From positions 234,552 to 298,551 of the forward strand of contig CAWHVB010000010.1 of NCBI GenBank assembly GCA_963832715.1: DNA of 64,000 nt, read 5' to 3'. The notes beneath the pieces were generated by a model. It was not told where the DNA came from. It saw nothing but the letters and a program-made list of their open reading frames with translations, and made no database searches. Shown here piece by piece: positions 9,359-18,962 of the stretch. A program made the position numbers and the translations under genes. Origin of the DNA: DATFVA01 sp963832715 (GTDB taxonomy: Bacteria > Bacteroidota > Ignavibacteria > Ignavibacteriales > Ignavibacteriaceae). Every line of letters starts with the position of its first letter. The first letter of the stretch is position 1.

Positions 9359-12300
9359 ATGTCGGACTTTATTCATTTACATAATCATACGCATTATAGT
9401 TTACAGGATGGTGCATGCACTGTCGACAGTCTGATACAGGCTGCCAAAAAAAATGATATGCACTCGGTTGCTTTGACAGATCACGGAGTGATGTATGGTA
9501 TAGCCGAGTTCTACAAGAAAGCGATCAAAGAGGGGATAAAACCAATTGTGGGAATGGAAGCTTACATTGTTACCGATGGATCGCGATTTGACAGAGGAAA
9601 AGAAAATGATAATGGCAGAAAAAAATCGAAACATTACAATCACCTTATCCTGCTTGCTAAAAACAAGACCGGCTATCAGAATCTATCAAAACTTTCCACC
9701 CTCGGACATACAGAAGGTTTTTATTACAAACCGAGAATAGATCTTGAATTGCTCAGAAAGTACAGGGAGGGACTGGTTTGTACTTCCGCCTGTGCAGGAG
9801 GTGTTGTATCAGCTCATCTTGTAAACGGTAATTACGATAAAGCACGGGAAATAGCCAAAATATTTAAGGATATTTTCGATGATGACTTTTATCTCGAAAT
9901 CCAGGACCACAATATGGATGTTGAGAAACCCATCCTTGAGGCTATGCCGAAACTTTCGAAAGAGCTTGGTATAAAATTAGTCGCAACTAACGACTGTCAT
10001 TATATTGAACCAGACCATGCGTACGCTCATAATATCCTGCTGCTTCTTTCCGATAAAAACGGAACAGATTACAGACAGCTTCGCTACGGGACAGACCAAG
10101 TTTATTTCAAATCCGGGGAAGAAATGATCAAGCTCTTTCAAAAATATAAAGGAGCTGTTGAGAATACCCTTGAAATAGATTCCAAGATAGATCTTAAGCT
10201 GGAAACCGAAGGCCACTTTTATCCACAGTTTCCGATACCGGAAGATGTTCCTGCCAAAAATGCAGAAGAATATTTTGAACTACTTGCAAAAGACGGTCTT
10301 AATAAAAGAATAAGAGACATTACCCCTGAGGTTAAGGAAAGATTTGATTTTGAGATAGAAACAATCAAGCAGATGGGATTCGCAGGATATTTTCTGATAG
10401 TACAGGATTTCATAAATGCAGCCAAGAATATGGATATTCCTGTAGGACCCGGACGCGGGAGTGTTGCAGGCAGTCTTGTTGCATATACTCTTGGTATTAC
10501 AAACATTAATCCTCTCGAATATAATCTTCTCTTTGAGAGGTTCCTCAATCCCGCCCGCAAATCGATGCCCGATATAGATGTTGATTTTGCAGATGATAAA
10601 CGCGGCGAGATAATAGATTATGTGAGGGAAAAATACGGGAACAATTGTGTAAGCCAGATAATTACTTTCAACAGGCTGTCTTCCAAAGCAGTAATACGCG
10701 ATGTTGCACGAGTATTGAAGATCCCCATACCCACTGTTAATAAGATAACTAAATTCATTCCATCAAAGTTCGGTAAAGTTTTTACAATTGATCAGGCTCT
10801 GGCTGAAGTACCCGAATTAAAATGGGTAAAGGATTCCAAAGAAAGCGACATACAGGATTTAATCAAGTATGCGAAAGTTCTTGAAGGAATGAACAGAAAT
10901 GCCTCTAAGCATGCAGCAGGAGTTGTAATAACCCCGGAAGAAGTAAGCAATTATGTCCCTCTGGCAAATGCTGTTTCACAGACAGATATTGTGACTCAGT
11001 ACAATATGAAGGAAATTGAGAGCTGGGGACTTCTGAAGATGGATTTCCTGGGGCTTCGAACCCTGACAATTATCAGAGATGCGCTGGCTTTAATTAAAAA
11101 GAATCATAATATCGATATTGATATTGATAGTATTCCCCTCGACGATGAGAAGACGCTTCAGCTATTTTCAAAAGGACAAACAACAGGCGTATTTCAGTTT
11201 GAATCTGCCCCGATGAGGGAATACCTTAAGAAATTAAAGCCGACAAGTCTGAACGACCTCTCTGCAATGAATGCTCTATACCGTCCCGGTCCAATGGAAT
11301 TCATCGATGATTTTATTGATAGAAAATTCGGTTTGAAAAGTGTTGAATTCCAGCACCCGATACTCGAGCCGATACTAAAAGAAACTTACGGAATAATTGT
11401 ATACCAGGAACAGGTTATTCAGATTGCAAATAAAGTGGGCGGAATGAGTCTTGCGGAAGCAGACATCCTGCGTCGTGCAATGGGAAAGAAAGACCTTACG
11501 GCTATGAAGCAGCAGAAAGAAAAGTTCACTGCCGGTGCCATACAAAACGGGATAACGAAAAAAATAGCCGAGGATATTTTTGATGCCATCGATAAATTTG
11601 CAAACTACGGTTTTAATAAAAGTCATGCGGTTGCCTACAGCTATGTAGCATACCAGACTGCATACCTTAAGGCTCATTACACTGCAGAGTTCCTGGCCGC
11701 CAACCTCACCAATGAATTCGGAAATTCAGATAAAGTAGCACTATTTCTTGAAGATTGCCGCAAACTGAAGATAGAAGTCCTGCCGCCGGATGTGAACAAT
11801 CCTTCGGTAACATTCGATGTACAGGAAGGAAAAATACGGTTTGGGATGTCGGCTATTAAGAATGTCGGTATTCCAGCAGTAGAAGAAATTATCAGAACAA
11901 GAGAAAAAATCGGGAGAAGCTTTACCAGTATTTTTGATTTCTGTGCAAGTGTTGATTCACATATTGTAAATAAGAGAGCTCTTGAAGGGTTAGTACTTGC
12001 AGGAGCTTTCGATTCAATTAATAATATTCGTTCCAGGCAGTTAGTTGCAGTAGAAACGGCTCTGGACTATGGTAATAAGGCGCGTAACTCAGTACTGAAT
12101 GCTGAGAACAGTTTATTCGGGGAAATGGCAGAAGTTGTAAAACTGGCTGAACCAGTACTGCCCGAGTTGCCTCAATGGACTGCGAAAGAAAGACTTGCGA
12201 AAGAAAGAGAAGTTCTCGGATTTTACGTCACCGATCACCCACTAAGAAAATATGAGCTTGAATACAAATCTTTTGCTTCGATACAGCTGGGGGACACCGA

Positions 12301-12820
12301 AAAACTTGAAGATTCCGATGTTGTGCGTGCCTGCGGTGTAATCACCGAATTAAAAACAAAAATTGACAAATCAAACAGGCAGATGGCATTCTTCAAACTA
12401 GATGATTTTTCCGGCTCTTGTGAATGCCTGATGTTCTCAAAGATCTATGAGGATTACGGAAAATATATCCAGGAAGAGGAATGTGTATTGATCATTGGGA
12501 AAACTGAAAGCAGCGGAGATGCCATCAAGCTGCATATTGATAAAGTTATACCTCTGCAGGAGACCAAGACAGAACTGACAGAAAGTCTTAAAATTTACAT
12601 CGACAAAAAACGGCATCCGCTTGAAAAAATTTCTGAGCTAAAGGATATACTCAACACTAGTGAGGGGAATATTCCTTTATTTATTGACCTTGTAAACAAC
12701 GGATCTAAACCCCACAGGTTCACTCTGAAGAATAAGAGAGTCGGGCTGACAGATCAATTAATTCAGAATATTACAAACTGTCTCGGGGACGATTCCCTGA
12801 GTCTTGTGTGCAGAAAATAG
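9359..12820 (+). CDS. dnaE: DNA polymerase III subunit alpha
   Basis: The 1153-aa replicative polymerase. Order of domains: PHP (~1-210; LHNHTHYSLQDG, TDHGVMYG), polymerase palm with GPGRGSVAGSL (~362) and the catalytic PDIDVDFAD aspartates (~403-405), a third Asp in LLKMDFLGLRTL (~561), the YRPGPMEFI segment, a helix-hairpin-helix region, and an OB fold (~985-1060). Length and order match DnaE1. The PHP metal-ligand histidines are retained, so that domain may still be a nuclease. No ribosome site is obvious. The gene has its own AT-rich upstream region and no cotranscribed neighbour. Confidence 0.97.
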   Translation: MSDFIHLHNHTHYSLQDGACTVDSLIQAAKKNDMHSVALTDHGVMYGIAEFYKKAIKEGIKPIVGMEAYIVTDGSRFDRGKENDNGRKKSKHYNHLILLAKNKTGYQNLSKLSTLGHTEGFYYKPRIDLELLRKYREGLVCTSACAGGVVSAHLVNGNYDKAREIAKIFKDIFDDDFYLEIQDHNMDVEKPILEAMPKLSKELGIKLVATNDCHYIEPDHAYAHNILLLLSDKNGTDYRQLRYGTDQVYFKSGEEMIKLFQKYKGAVENTLEIDSKIDLKLETEGHFYPQFPIPEDVPAKNAEEYFELLAKDGLNKRIRDITPEVKERFDFEIETIKQMGFAGYFLIVQDFINAAKNMDIPVGPGRGSVAGSLVAYTLGITNINPLEYNLLFERFLNPARKSMPDIDVDFADDKRGEIIDYVREKYGNNCVSQIITFNRLSSKAVIRDVARVLKIPIPTVNKITKFIPSKFGKVFTIDQALAEVPELKWVKDSKESDIQDLIKYAKVLEGMNRNASKHAAGVVITPEEVSNYVPLANAVSQTDIVTQYNMKEIESWGLLKMDFLGLRTLTIIRDALALIKKNHNIDIDIDSIPLDDEKTLQLFSKGQTTGVFQFESAPMREYLKKLKPTSLNDLSAMNALYRPGPMEFIDDFIDRKFGLKSVEFQHPILEPILKETYGIIVYQEQVIQIANKVGGMSLAEADILRRAMGKKDLTAMKQQKEKFTAGAIQNGITKKIAEDIFDAIDKFANYGFNKSHAVAYSYVAYQTAYLKAHYTAEFLAANLTNEFGNSDKVALFLEDCRKLKIEVLPPDVNNPSVTFDVQEGKIRFGMSAIKNVGIPAVEEIIRTREKIGRSFTSIFDFCASVDSHIVNKRALEGLVLAGAFDSINNIRSRQLVAVETALDYGNKARNSVLNAENSLFGEMAEVVKLAEPVLPELPQWTAKERLAKEREVLGFYVTDHPLRKYELEYKSFASIQLGDTEKLEDSDVVRACGVITELKTKIDKSNRQMAFFKLDDFSGSCECLMFSKIYEDYGKYIQEEECVLIIGKTESSGDAIKLHIDKVIPLQETKTELTESLKIYIDKKRHPLEKISELKDILNTSEGNIPLFIDLVNNGSKPHRFTLKNKRVGLTDQLIQNITNCLGDDSLSLVCRK

Positions 12821-13215
12821 TGTTGCCGATCCGAAAAATTACAATTCGCCATATCCGAAAATTCTCACAATAATTTCCACAATCAGATCTCTATTTTTAT
12901 TCATAAAGGTATTCATCTATTAATTAATGAACATTTACTGATTTTCGGCAGCTTTGATATCCCGGGGGCAGGGATTGTCTTCAGATTATCGCTTGGCTAA
13001 ACATCCAGCCGGTAACGATCCAGGAGCGGGTTACTCTGCCAGGATCAGCACGGTCGGGATAAATCAACCATCGCTATACATATACAAACTGCTTTAATTA
13101 TAACTATATTGATTGTTTTTATTGCCGGCTTGACTCGTTAGGATTGTATAACTTACATCATTTTTGTATTATTCAAACTCCGATTTAATTTAACATGTAA
13201 AGGCATTGAAAAGGT
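12821..13215. other. 395-bp intergenic region with a G+C-rich centre
   Basis: No ORF with coding character is seen. The flanks are AT-rich, but ~12955-13065 is clearly richer in G+C and can form small hairpins (for example TTGGCT/AGCCGG and GGTAAC/GTTACT with one G-U pair). This may be a small RNA, a leader of the downstream reductase gene, or a decayed sequence. No known RNA family is recognised. Confidence 0.3.
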
Positions 13216-14043
13216 ATGGCACAGAACGCAAATGAAAGACTCTGGGCAATTATACTGGGAGCTTCTTCAGGATTCGGCGGAGCTGTTGCAGTAAAACTGG
13301 CAGAGGACGGCTACAATATTTTCGGCGTGCATCTGGACCGTCAGGCAACGATGCATAATGTTGACCGAATTGTAAACGATATAAAAGCAAACGGTTCTGA
13401 AGCGATCTTTTTCAATGTTAACGCTGCCGATGCTGAAAAAAGAACTGAAGTGATCGATGAGATAAAGCGTATTGCCGGCGGCAAGCCTATCATCAAAGTT
13501 CTTATGCATTCACTTGCCTTCGGTACCCTTAAACCTTTTATAAATTACAATGAAGAGCAGCCGATAACAAAAGCACAAATGGAAATGACTCTTGACGTCA
13601 TGGCCCACTCCCTTGTTTACTGGGTCCAGGAGTTAGTTAAAGAAAACCTATTTATGCACAAAGGCAGAATATTTGCGATGACCAGTTCAGGCAGCAAAGC
13701 TGTAATACCATACTATGGTGCTGTATCTGCAGCGAAGGCTTCCCTTGAATCGCATGTACGGCAGCTTTCCACGGAACTTGGGGAAATGGAAATCGCTGTA
13801 AATTCAATTATGGCGGGTGTAACAGATACTCCTGCATTAAGAAAAATCCCCGGAAACGTACCGATGATTGAAGTAGCAAAGAGAAAAAATCCCCGCAACA
13901 GGCTGACGACCCCAGCGGATATAGCAAAAGTTATTTCAGTATTATGCAGAGACGGCGGTGAGTGGATCTCCGGCGGTGTAATAAATGCTGACGGCGGAGA
14001 AGACAGTGTTAATTATGTTGGTCAGGGAGAAAAAGCAATTTAA
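13216..14043 (+). CDS. Enoyl-ACP reductase-like SDR (FabI/FabL type)
   Basis: A 275-aa short-chain dehydrogenase/reductase. The N-terminus has the nucleotide-binding glycine motif GASSGFGGAVAVKLAEDGY. The active-site helix reads YGAVSAAKASLESHVRQL. This has the Y-x6-K spacing of enoyl-ACP reductases, not the Y-x3-K of ordinary SDRs, and the following residues match FabI/FabL well. GVTDTPALRKIPG and a C-terminal GGVINADGG also agree. It probably reduces enoyl-ACP in the last step of fatty-acid elongation. The classic FabI glycine motif is replaced by GASSGFG, which is closer to the FabL branch. A thioredoxin gene follows by 24 nt. Confidence 0.78.
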   Translation: MAQNANERLWAIILGASSGFGGAVAVKLAEDGYNIFGVHLDRQATMHNVDRIVNDIKANGSEAIFFNVNAADAEKRTEVIDEIKRIAGGKPIIKVLMHSLAFGTLKPFINYNEEQPITKAQMEMTLDVMAHSLVYWVQELVKENLFMHKGRIFAMTSSGSKAVIPYYGAVSAAKASLESHVRQLSTELGEMEIAVNSIMAGVTDTPALRKIPGNVPMIEVAKRKNPRNRLTTPADIAKVISVLCRDGGEWISGGVINADGGEDSVNYVGQGEKAI

Positions 14044-14067
14044 TTCAGTTTATATAAGGATGATCAA

Positions 14068-14391
14068 ATGAAAACCATAACAATAACAGACGACAATTTC
14101 GATGAAGAAGTTGTAAAATCAGACAAGCCTGTACTTATTGATTTCTGGGCGACATGGTGCGGCCCCTGTAAAATGATAGCTCCAATAGTTGAAGAACTGG
14201 TTGATGAATACGAAGGTAAAGCTAAAATCGGGAAACTTGATGTTGACAACAACCAGCAGACTGCTATTAAATTCGGCGTCCGCAGCATTCCGACTATCCT
14301 GATCTTCAAGGACGGTAAACTAAAAGATACTATTATCGGAGCTGTTCCTAAAGGACAAATTGTTCAGAGACTAAATTCAGCTATAGCCTGA
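14068..14391 (+). CDS. trxA: Thioredoxin
   Basis: A 107-aa cytoplasmic thioredoxin of standard length. The redox site WCGPCK lies in FWATWCGPCKMIAPIVEEL (~30-35), followed by the cis-proline segment RSIPTILIFKDGK (~74) and a C-terminal helix. No signal peptide is present. An AAGGATG ribosome site precedes the ATG. It serves as an electron donor to reductases. It may be cotranscribed with the upstream reductase, although no functional link is evident. Confidence 0.96.
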   Translation: MKTITITDDNFDEEVVKSDKPVLIDFWATWCGPCKMIAPIVEELVDEYEGKAKIGKLDVDNNQQTAIKFGVRSIPTILIFKDGKLKDTIIGAVPKGQIVQRLNSAIA

Positions 14392-14425
14392 GCCTGATTT
14401 TTTTTTCAAATCCCGTCGGGAGTTT

Positions 14426-16009
14426 ATGTATAAAATATTAATTACCGATGCGGTCGACAAGAAGTGCAAAACAATTCTTGAATCAGCCGGCTTTGAAGTT
14501 GCTTTCGAAGCCGGTATGCCTTTCGAAAAAATAAAATCTATCGTTAAAGATTATCACGCATTAGTTGTACGCAGTGAAACCCAGGTGACATCCGGGCTTA
14601 TTTCTCAGATGGAGAAAATGATTGTCATAGGCCGCGCAGGAACAGGAGTAGATAACATTGATGTTACTTCAGCTACGCGAAAAGGGATAATCGTGATGAA
14701 CACTCCCGGCGGCAATACCGTTTCTACAGCCGAGCACACAATGGCACTGATGCTGGGAATGTGCAGAAATATTGCAACGGCTAACCAGTCGATGAGAGAT
14801 GGGAAATGGGAACGCAAAAAGTTTAAGGGAACGGAACTCGAGGGAAAGACCCTCGGCGTAATCGGGCTGGGTAAAGTAGGGAGAGAAGTTGCTATCCGGG
14901 GAAGAGCATTCGGAATGAATATTTCCGGTTATGATCCGGTTCTCTCAAAAGAGGCCGCAAACAAGCTCGGGATTAATCTTGCTGACCTGGATACAATACT
15001 TAATGATTCCGATATTATAACCGTACACGTACCGCTGAATAAAGACACCGAAAATCTTATTTCGGAAGAAACATTAAAGAAATGCAAAGACGGCGTTAAA
15101 ATAATTAATTGTGCAAGGGGAGGAATTGTAAATGAACCCGCGCTTGTCAAAGCATTGAACACAGGAAAAGTATCAGCAGCCGCGCTGGATGTTTACACTA
15201 CCGAGCCGCCTGATTTTTTAGGCGAACTGATCCAGCACCCGAAAGTATTAACTACCCCTCATCTAGGAGCTTCCACAGAAGAAGCGCAGGAAAAAGTTGC
15301 CGTTCAGATTGCCGAACAAATTGTCAGTTTATTCAATACAAATAATTTGAAAGGCGCCGTCAATGCAGTATCGATCGAAGCACTTAAAGATCAGGAATTG
15401 AAGCCATTCATTATATTAGCCGAGAGTTTGGGAGTGATGCTGGCACAGCTTAATAAGGCGCACCTTAAAAATCTGAATGTAAACTTAAGCGGGGAGTTTC
15501 TTCATTCTATATCTGAGATAATCGTGAGAAGTTTTTTAACCGGGTTTCTATCACAAAAATCCGATGAATCAGTAAACCACATTAACTCTAAGATTGTCGC
15601 TGATGAGATGGGCATTATACTTAATGAAATCAGGTCAAATGAAAACCAGAACTACAAAAATCTATTAACTGTTGAATATATAAGCGATGCAGGGAGCAGA
15701 AGTATTGCCGGTACCGTTTTAGGCCTAGAGGAAATGAGGATCGTTTTGATTGATAATTACAGGCTGGAACTTAAGCCTGAAGGAAGTATGCTTTTATATA
15801 AGAATTTAGACAAACCTGGTATGCTGGCCTCAGTAGGTAATATTCTTGCAGACGAAAATATTAATATTGCAGGACTGTCTTTAGCCCGCCTGGAATCGGG
15901 TAAAGAAGCACTTACAGTTATCAGCCTTGACGGATCAATTAACAAGAAAGCAATTAATAAGATTATATCAACAGACGGTATATGGGATGTATTACCGGTC
16001 AATTTTTAA
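14426..16009 (+). CDS. serA: D-3-phosphoglycerate dehydrogenase, long form
   Basis: A 527-aa enzyme of the first step of serine synthesis, oxidising 3-phosphoglycerate with NAD. The substrate/NAD core (~1-310) shows GRAGTGVDNIDV, LGVIGLGKVGREVA, CARGGIVNE with the catalytic Arg, the Glu near ALDVYTTEPP, and the His in TTPHLGASTEEAQ. An intervening ASB-like domain (~320-445) and a C-terminal ACT domain (~455-527, KPGMLASVGNILADENINIAG) complete the long, probably serine-responsive type. A GGGAG site is 5 nt before the ATG. A second, shorter paralogue lies at 43474-44664. Confidence 0.93.
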   Translation: MYKILITDAVDKKCKTILESAGFEVAFEAGMPFEKIKSIVKDYHALVVRSETQVTSGLISQMEKMIVIGRAGTGVDNIDVTSATRKGIIVMNTPGGNTVSTAEHTMALMLGMCRNIATANQSMRDGKWERKKFKGTELEGKTLGVIGLGKVGREVAIRGRAFGMNISGYDPVLSKEAANKLGINLADLDTILNDSDIITVHVPLNKDTENLISEETLKKCKDGVKIINCARGGIVNEPALVKALNTGKVSAAALDVYTTEPPDFLGELIQHPKVLTTPHLGASTEEAQEKVAVQIAEQIVSLFNTNNLKGAVNAVSIEALKDQELKPFIILAESLGVMLAQLNKAHLKNLNVNLSGEFLHSISEIIVRSFLTGFLSQKSDESVNHINSKIVADEMGIILNEIRSNENQNYKNLLTVEYISDAGSRSIAGTVLGLEEMRIVLIDNYRLELKPEGSMLLYKNLDKPGMLASVGNILADENINIAGLSLARLESGKEALTVISLDGSINKKAINKIISTDGIWDVLPVNF

Positions 16010-16086
16010 GATAGGCGGGATTAAACTATATTGACATTTAGCTATAAATGGAGTTAATTTCAAGGAGTTAATAAAGGCTCAAAAAC

Positions 16087-16115
16087 TTGACAAAAATGAG
16101 ATGTTATCGTATTTT
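16087..16115 (+). promoter_or_regulatory. Predicted promoter for the BNR-like T9SS cargo gene
   Basis: TTGACA (16087-16092) and TATTTT (16110-16115) are separated by exactly 17 bp, giving a 5' UTR of roughly 85 nt before the ATG at 16208. It looks like a sigma-70 promoter. Bacteroidota sigma factors prefer a different consensus, so use in this organism is uncertain. Confidence 0.4.
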
Positions 16116-16207
16116 GACTGGGCTTTTTAAATAGCAGATTGATTGTGAGAGGGTTAATTTAAGAAAAAATCAATAATCAATAAACCAAAAACAAATAGGA
16201 GAGCACA

Positions 16208-18031
16208 ATGTTTCGTAATGCTACTGTCCTTTTAATTATTTTTGCTTTATTCAGTTTGGGTTCACTACAGGCCCAAAACAGAAGTAAAGCATTACACAGA
16301 ACAGCTAAAATATTGACCTTTACAGGGAATGAAACTTCTAAAGTAAGTGGTAATCCCACATTTAAAGCAGAAAGGACCAATTATCCTGATGTTGTAAATG
16401 GTGGATTGACATTTGACTTTGTAGGAACAGGTCTTCTTTCAGGTTACGATCTACAGTCAAACGGAACTCCGGATGAAATCTGGCAGGATCCGACAAATCC
16501 CGATAATCTTCATGCAGTTTATATGAATTCCCAGCAGACTACCGGCTGGTCAGACAGAACTGTAACTTACTTTTACAGTTTCGACGGAGGTTTAAGCTGG
16601 TTTTCAGTTGCTAATATTCCTTCAACCGGTGAAAAAAGCGGTTATCCTTCTGTAAACGGATTTAATGACGGTACAGAAGTTGTCGCTTTACACAGCAATG
16701 CAGGCGGCGGAAATACAAGATCCGAAATTTTCATTGATCAAAGTGCCGGTTCAGGTACATTTGATATGTGCGATCCGGGTGAAGGCCCTTCAGCATTAGG
16801 ACCTCCAATCTGGCCAAGGATCGTAGGATTAGGTGCAGATAGTTACGTATTCGGAGCTTCAATCAGTACAACAACTGTCGGCGCAGGCGCTTATGTTAAT
16901 ACAGGCGACAGAAGCTGCAATTTCTCAGGTTATCAGTTTGTAAGTGCTGATCAGGCAGAAACTTATTCCTTTGCCTACGATGCTGAAAGCAATACAATCG
17001 GGCATCTCTTTCTTGGTGACAGCAGCAACGGCAACCTATACTACCGTTACTCAACCGATGGTACCGTCACTTGGTCAGATCCAGTCACAGTATGGCAATA
17101 TGACACTGCCGATAGTTTAGGCGTACTTCGCGGCTGCGATTTAGTTATGTTAAACGGTCAACCTTGTGCAGTTTTTGAAGTTGATGTTGTATTAACTTCA
17201 GGCAGCTATTATCCTTCGCTTCCATCAAGCATTTATTTCTGGTCTCCTAATGTTAACGGCGGTACACCAATGGTAATTGCTGATAGCTCGAATGTTCCTT
17301 TCTATACTAACTGGGCATCAAACAACGATGTTATGACACCTATCTGCAGACCTACAATAGGACGTTCGACAGGAGCATTAAATAATGATGCTCTTTTCTG
17401 TGCTTTTGTTTCTAATACAGATAAGTATTATGGCGATACCCTGGCAACTGCAAATAACTATTATGCCGGCTGGTTTACTTACTCAGTTGACAGCGGGCAG
17501 ACATGGACTGCACCAATAAAGTTTACTCCTGATGAAACTCCAATGAGAGACTGGAGATACGTTAGTATGTCTCAGATGAATGCAGTAGTAAACGATTCAA
17601 TGTGTACAGTTCATATGACTATGACTGCTGATACTATTCCTGGCAGTACTGTTAATACAACGGATCCTAATTATCCCGTTGCAGTTTCAGCGGAATTTGT
17701 AGGAATTAATACAACCGTTACGATTCCTCAGATGGCAGTTGGTGTTAAAGATGATAACAACAAATTATATAAATTTAATTTAGCTCAGAACTATCCGAAT
17801 CCTTTCAACCCAACTACACGGATCAGTTACTCAATCGCTGAAAGAAATGACGTTTCAATTAAAGTATATGATATGCTTGGACGTGAAGTTACCACCCTTG
17901 TTAACACAACCAAGGATGCCGGTAATTATGAAGTCAATTTTGATGCATCAAAGTTAGCTTCAGGGCTCTATATATATAAAATTCAGGCAGGCAATTTTGT
18001 TCAGTCAAAGAAAATGTTGCTGCTGAAATAA
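16208..18031 (+). CDS. Secreted BNR/sialidase-like repeat protein with T9SS sorting domain
   Basis: A 607-aa exported protein. The start has a signal peptide (LLIIFALFSLGSLQAQ, cut near residue 23). The body contains Asp-box-like turns such as SFDGGLSW, STDGTVTW and SVDSGQTW, which mark a beta-propeller of the BNR/sialidase type. No catalytic set of residues can be identified. The last ~85 residues are a type IX sorting domain (LAQNYPNPFNPTTRISYSI ... ending SGLYIYKIQAGNFVQSKKMLLLK-like). It should cross the outer membrane by T9SS and be attached or released. AGGAG precedes the ATG. A strong hairpin terminator after the gene makes it a single-gene unit. Confidence 0.82.
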   Translation: MFRNATVLLIIFALFSLGSLQAQNRSKALHRTAKILTFTGNETSKVSGNPTFKAERTNYPDVVNGGLTFDFVGTGLLSGYDLQSNGTPDEIWQDPTNPDNLHAVYMNSQQTTGWSDRTVTYFYSFDGGLSWFSVANIPSTGEKSGYPSVNGFNDGTEVVALHSNAGGGNTRSEIFIDQSAGSGTFDMCDPGEGPSALGPPIWPRIVGLGADSYVFGASISTTTVGAGAYVNTGDRSCNFSGYQFVSADQAETYSFAYDAESNTIGHLFLGDSSNGNLYYRYSTDGTVTWSDPVTVWQYDTADSLGVLRGCDLVMLNGQPCAVFEVDVVLTSGSYYPSLPSSIYFWSPNVNGGTPMVIADSSNVPFYTNWASNNDVMTPICRPTIGRSTGALNNDALFCAFVSNTDKYYGDTLATANNYYAGWFTYSVDSGQTWTAPIKFTPDETPMRDWRYVSMSQMNAVVNDSMCTVHMTMTADTIPGSTVNTTDPNYPVAVSAEFVGINTTVTIPQMAVGVKDDNNKLYKFNLAQNYPNPFNPTTRISYSIAERNDVSIKVYDMLGREVTTLVNTTKDAGNYEVNFDASKLASGLYIYKIQAGNFVQSKKMLLLK

Positions 18032-18063
18032 TTATTTCATATGTTTCGGATAAGTAATTAATA

Positions 18064-18099
18064 GGTAGCTGTCGGGCAATCGGCAGCTACTATTTTTTT
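18064..18099 (+). terminator. Rho-independent terminator
   Basis: GTAGCTGTCG (18065-18074) pairs with CGGCAGCTAC (18081-18090) over 10 bp with one T-G pair and a 6-nt loop. It is followed by a run of seven T. It ends the BNR-like cargo transcript. Confidence 0.85.
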
Positions 18100-18166
18100 G
18101 AAAAAGACAAAACTATCTTATTCAAATAACTATCGAATAAAAATAATACTTTGTGTGAGGTGAAAG

Positions 18167-18937
18167 ATGCGGTTAAAAAACAAAAGGAAGTTTTTGTTTT
18201 TACTTCCATTATTTCTGGGGTTCTTACTCTATAGCTGCGTAGAAGAACCGACGATCGCGCCTGTCGGTCCAGTCTATTCTGTAATAAAAATTGCCAATAT
18301 GAGTAATAATGTTGATGCAATTACTGTATATATAGACGGAAAACAGGTTGCTTCTTCATTGGCAAAGGGTGAAACTACCAACTACTTCGATGCCGATGCC
18401 GGCAAATTAAATTTTAAAGTTGAAGACAGCGGCGGCACAACGATCTTTACCAAAACTATAGATATAAATACCTGGGAAAGAACGGATGTGGTTTTTGCGG
18501 GTGATTACATTGACGATCCGCTATTAAGCACATTCACAAATTTTGAAATTGCTGAGGGCGAAATTTATGTCAGCAGCAAGCCAGCAGCGGACAGTTTAAA
18601 TCTATATTTTGTTCATGCTTCAACGGATGTGGATACAAATAAATCCAAGAGTTATGATATTTCCGCTCTGGTTCCAGGTGATTCCGTCAAAATTTATCCA
18701 TCAACAAGTGCTAATCCTCTCCCTTTAAAATTCGGAGGTGCATACTCCGTAGGTAATATAGAACCGGGAGAATATACATTCCGTTTTGCAGTAAATGGGG
18801 GTACTGATACACTTGTTACAGGTCCATACAGCCTTGCAGCAAACCTGAGATATTACTTGTATTTATACGGGAACCCAAATAATCTGCAGTTTACCCTGAA
18901 GGAAGTTATTCCTCCGCCCGTTCGGTCCAGGGATTGA
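18167..18937 (+). CDS. DUF4397-domain lipoprotein
   Basis: A 256-aa predicted lipoprotein. The hydrophobic start ends in a lipobox-like LLYSCVEE, with Cys at ~24. The body has two immunoglobulin-like repeats of the DUF4397 type: YSVIKIANMSNNVDAITVYIDG...(~37-110) and LNLYFVHASTDVDTNKSKSYD (~143 onward), each with the signature of a strand, then 'vyvDG', then a turn. Function is unknown. It opens a gene run with the TonB-dependent receptor 25 nt downstream. It could be a surface-exposed partner of that receptor, in the way SusD-like lipoproteins accompany SusC, but it has no SusD similarity that I can see. Confidence 0.75.
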   Translation: MRLKNKRKFLFLLPLFLGFLLYSCVEEPTIAPVGPVYSVIKIANMSNNVDAITVYIDGKQVASSLAKGETTNYFDADAGKLNFKVEDSGGTTIFTKTIDINTWERTDVVFAGDYIDDPLLSTFTNFEIAEGEIYVSSKPAADSLNLYFVHASTDVDTNKSKSYDISALVPGDSVKIYPSTSANPLPLKFGGAYSVGNIEPGEYTFRFAVNGGTDTLVTGPYSLAANLRYYLYLYGNPNNLQFTLKEVIPPPVRSRD

Positions 18938-18962
18938 GAAATTTAAAAGGAGATGAAGAGTT

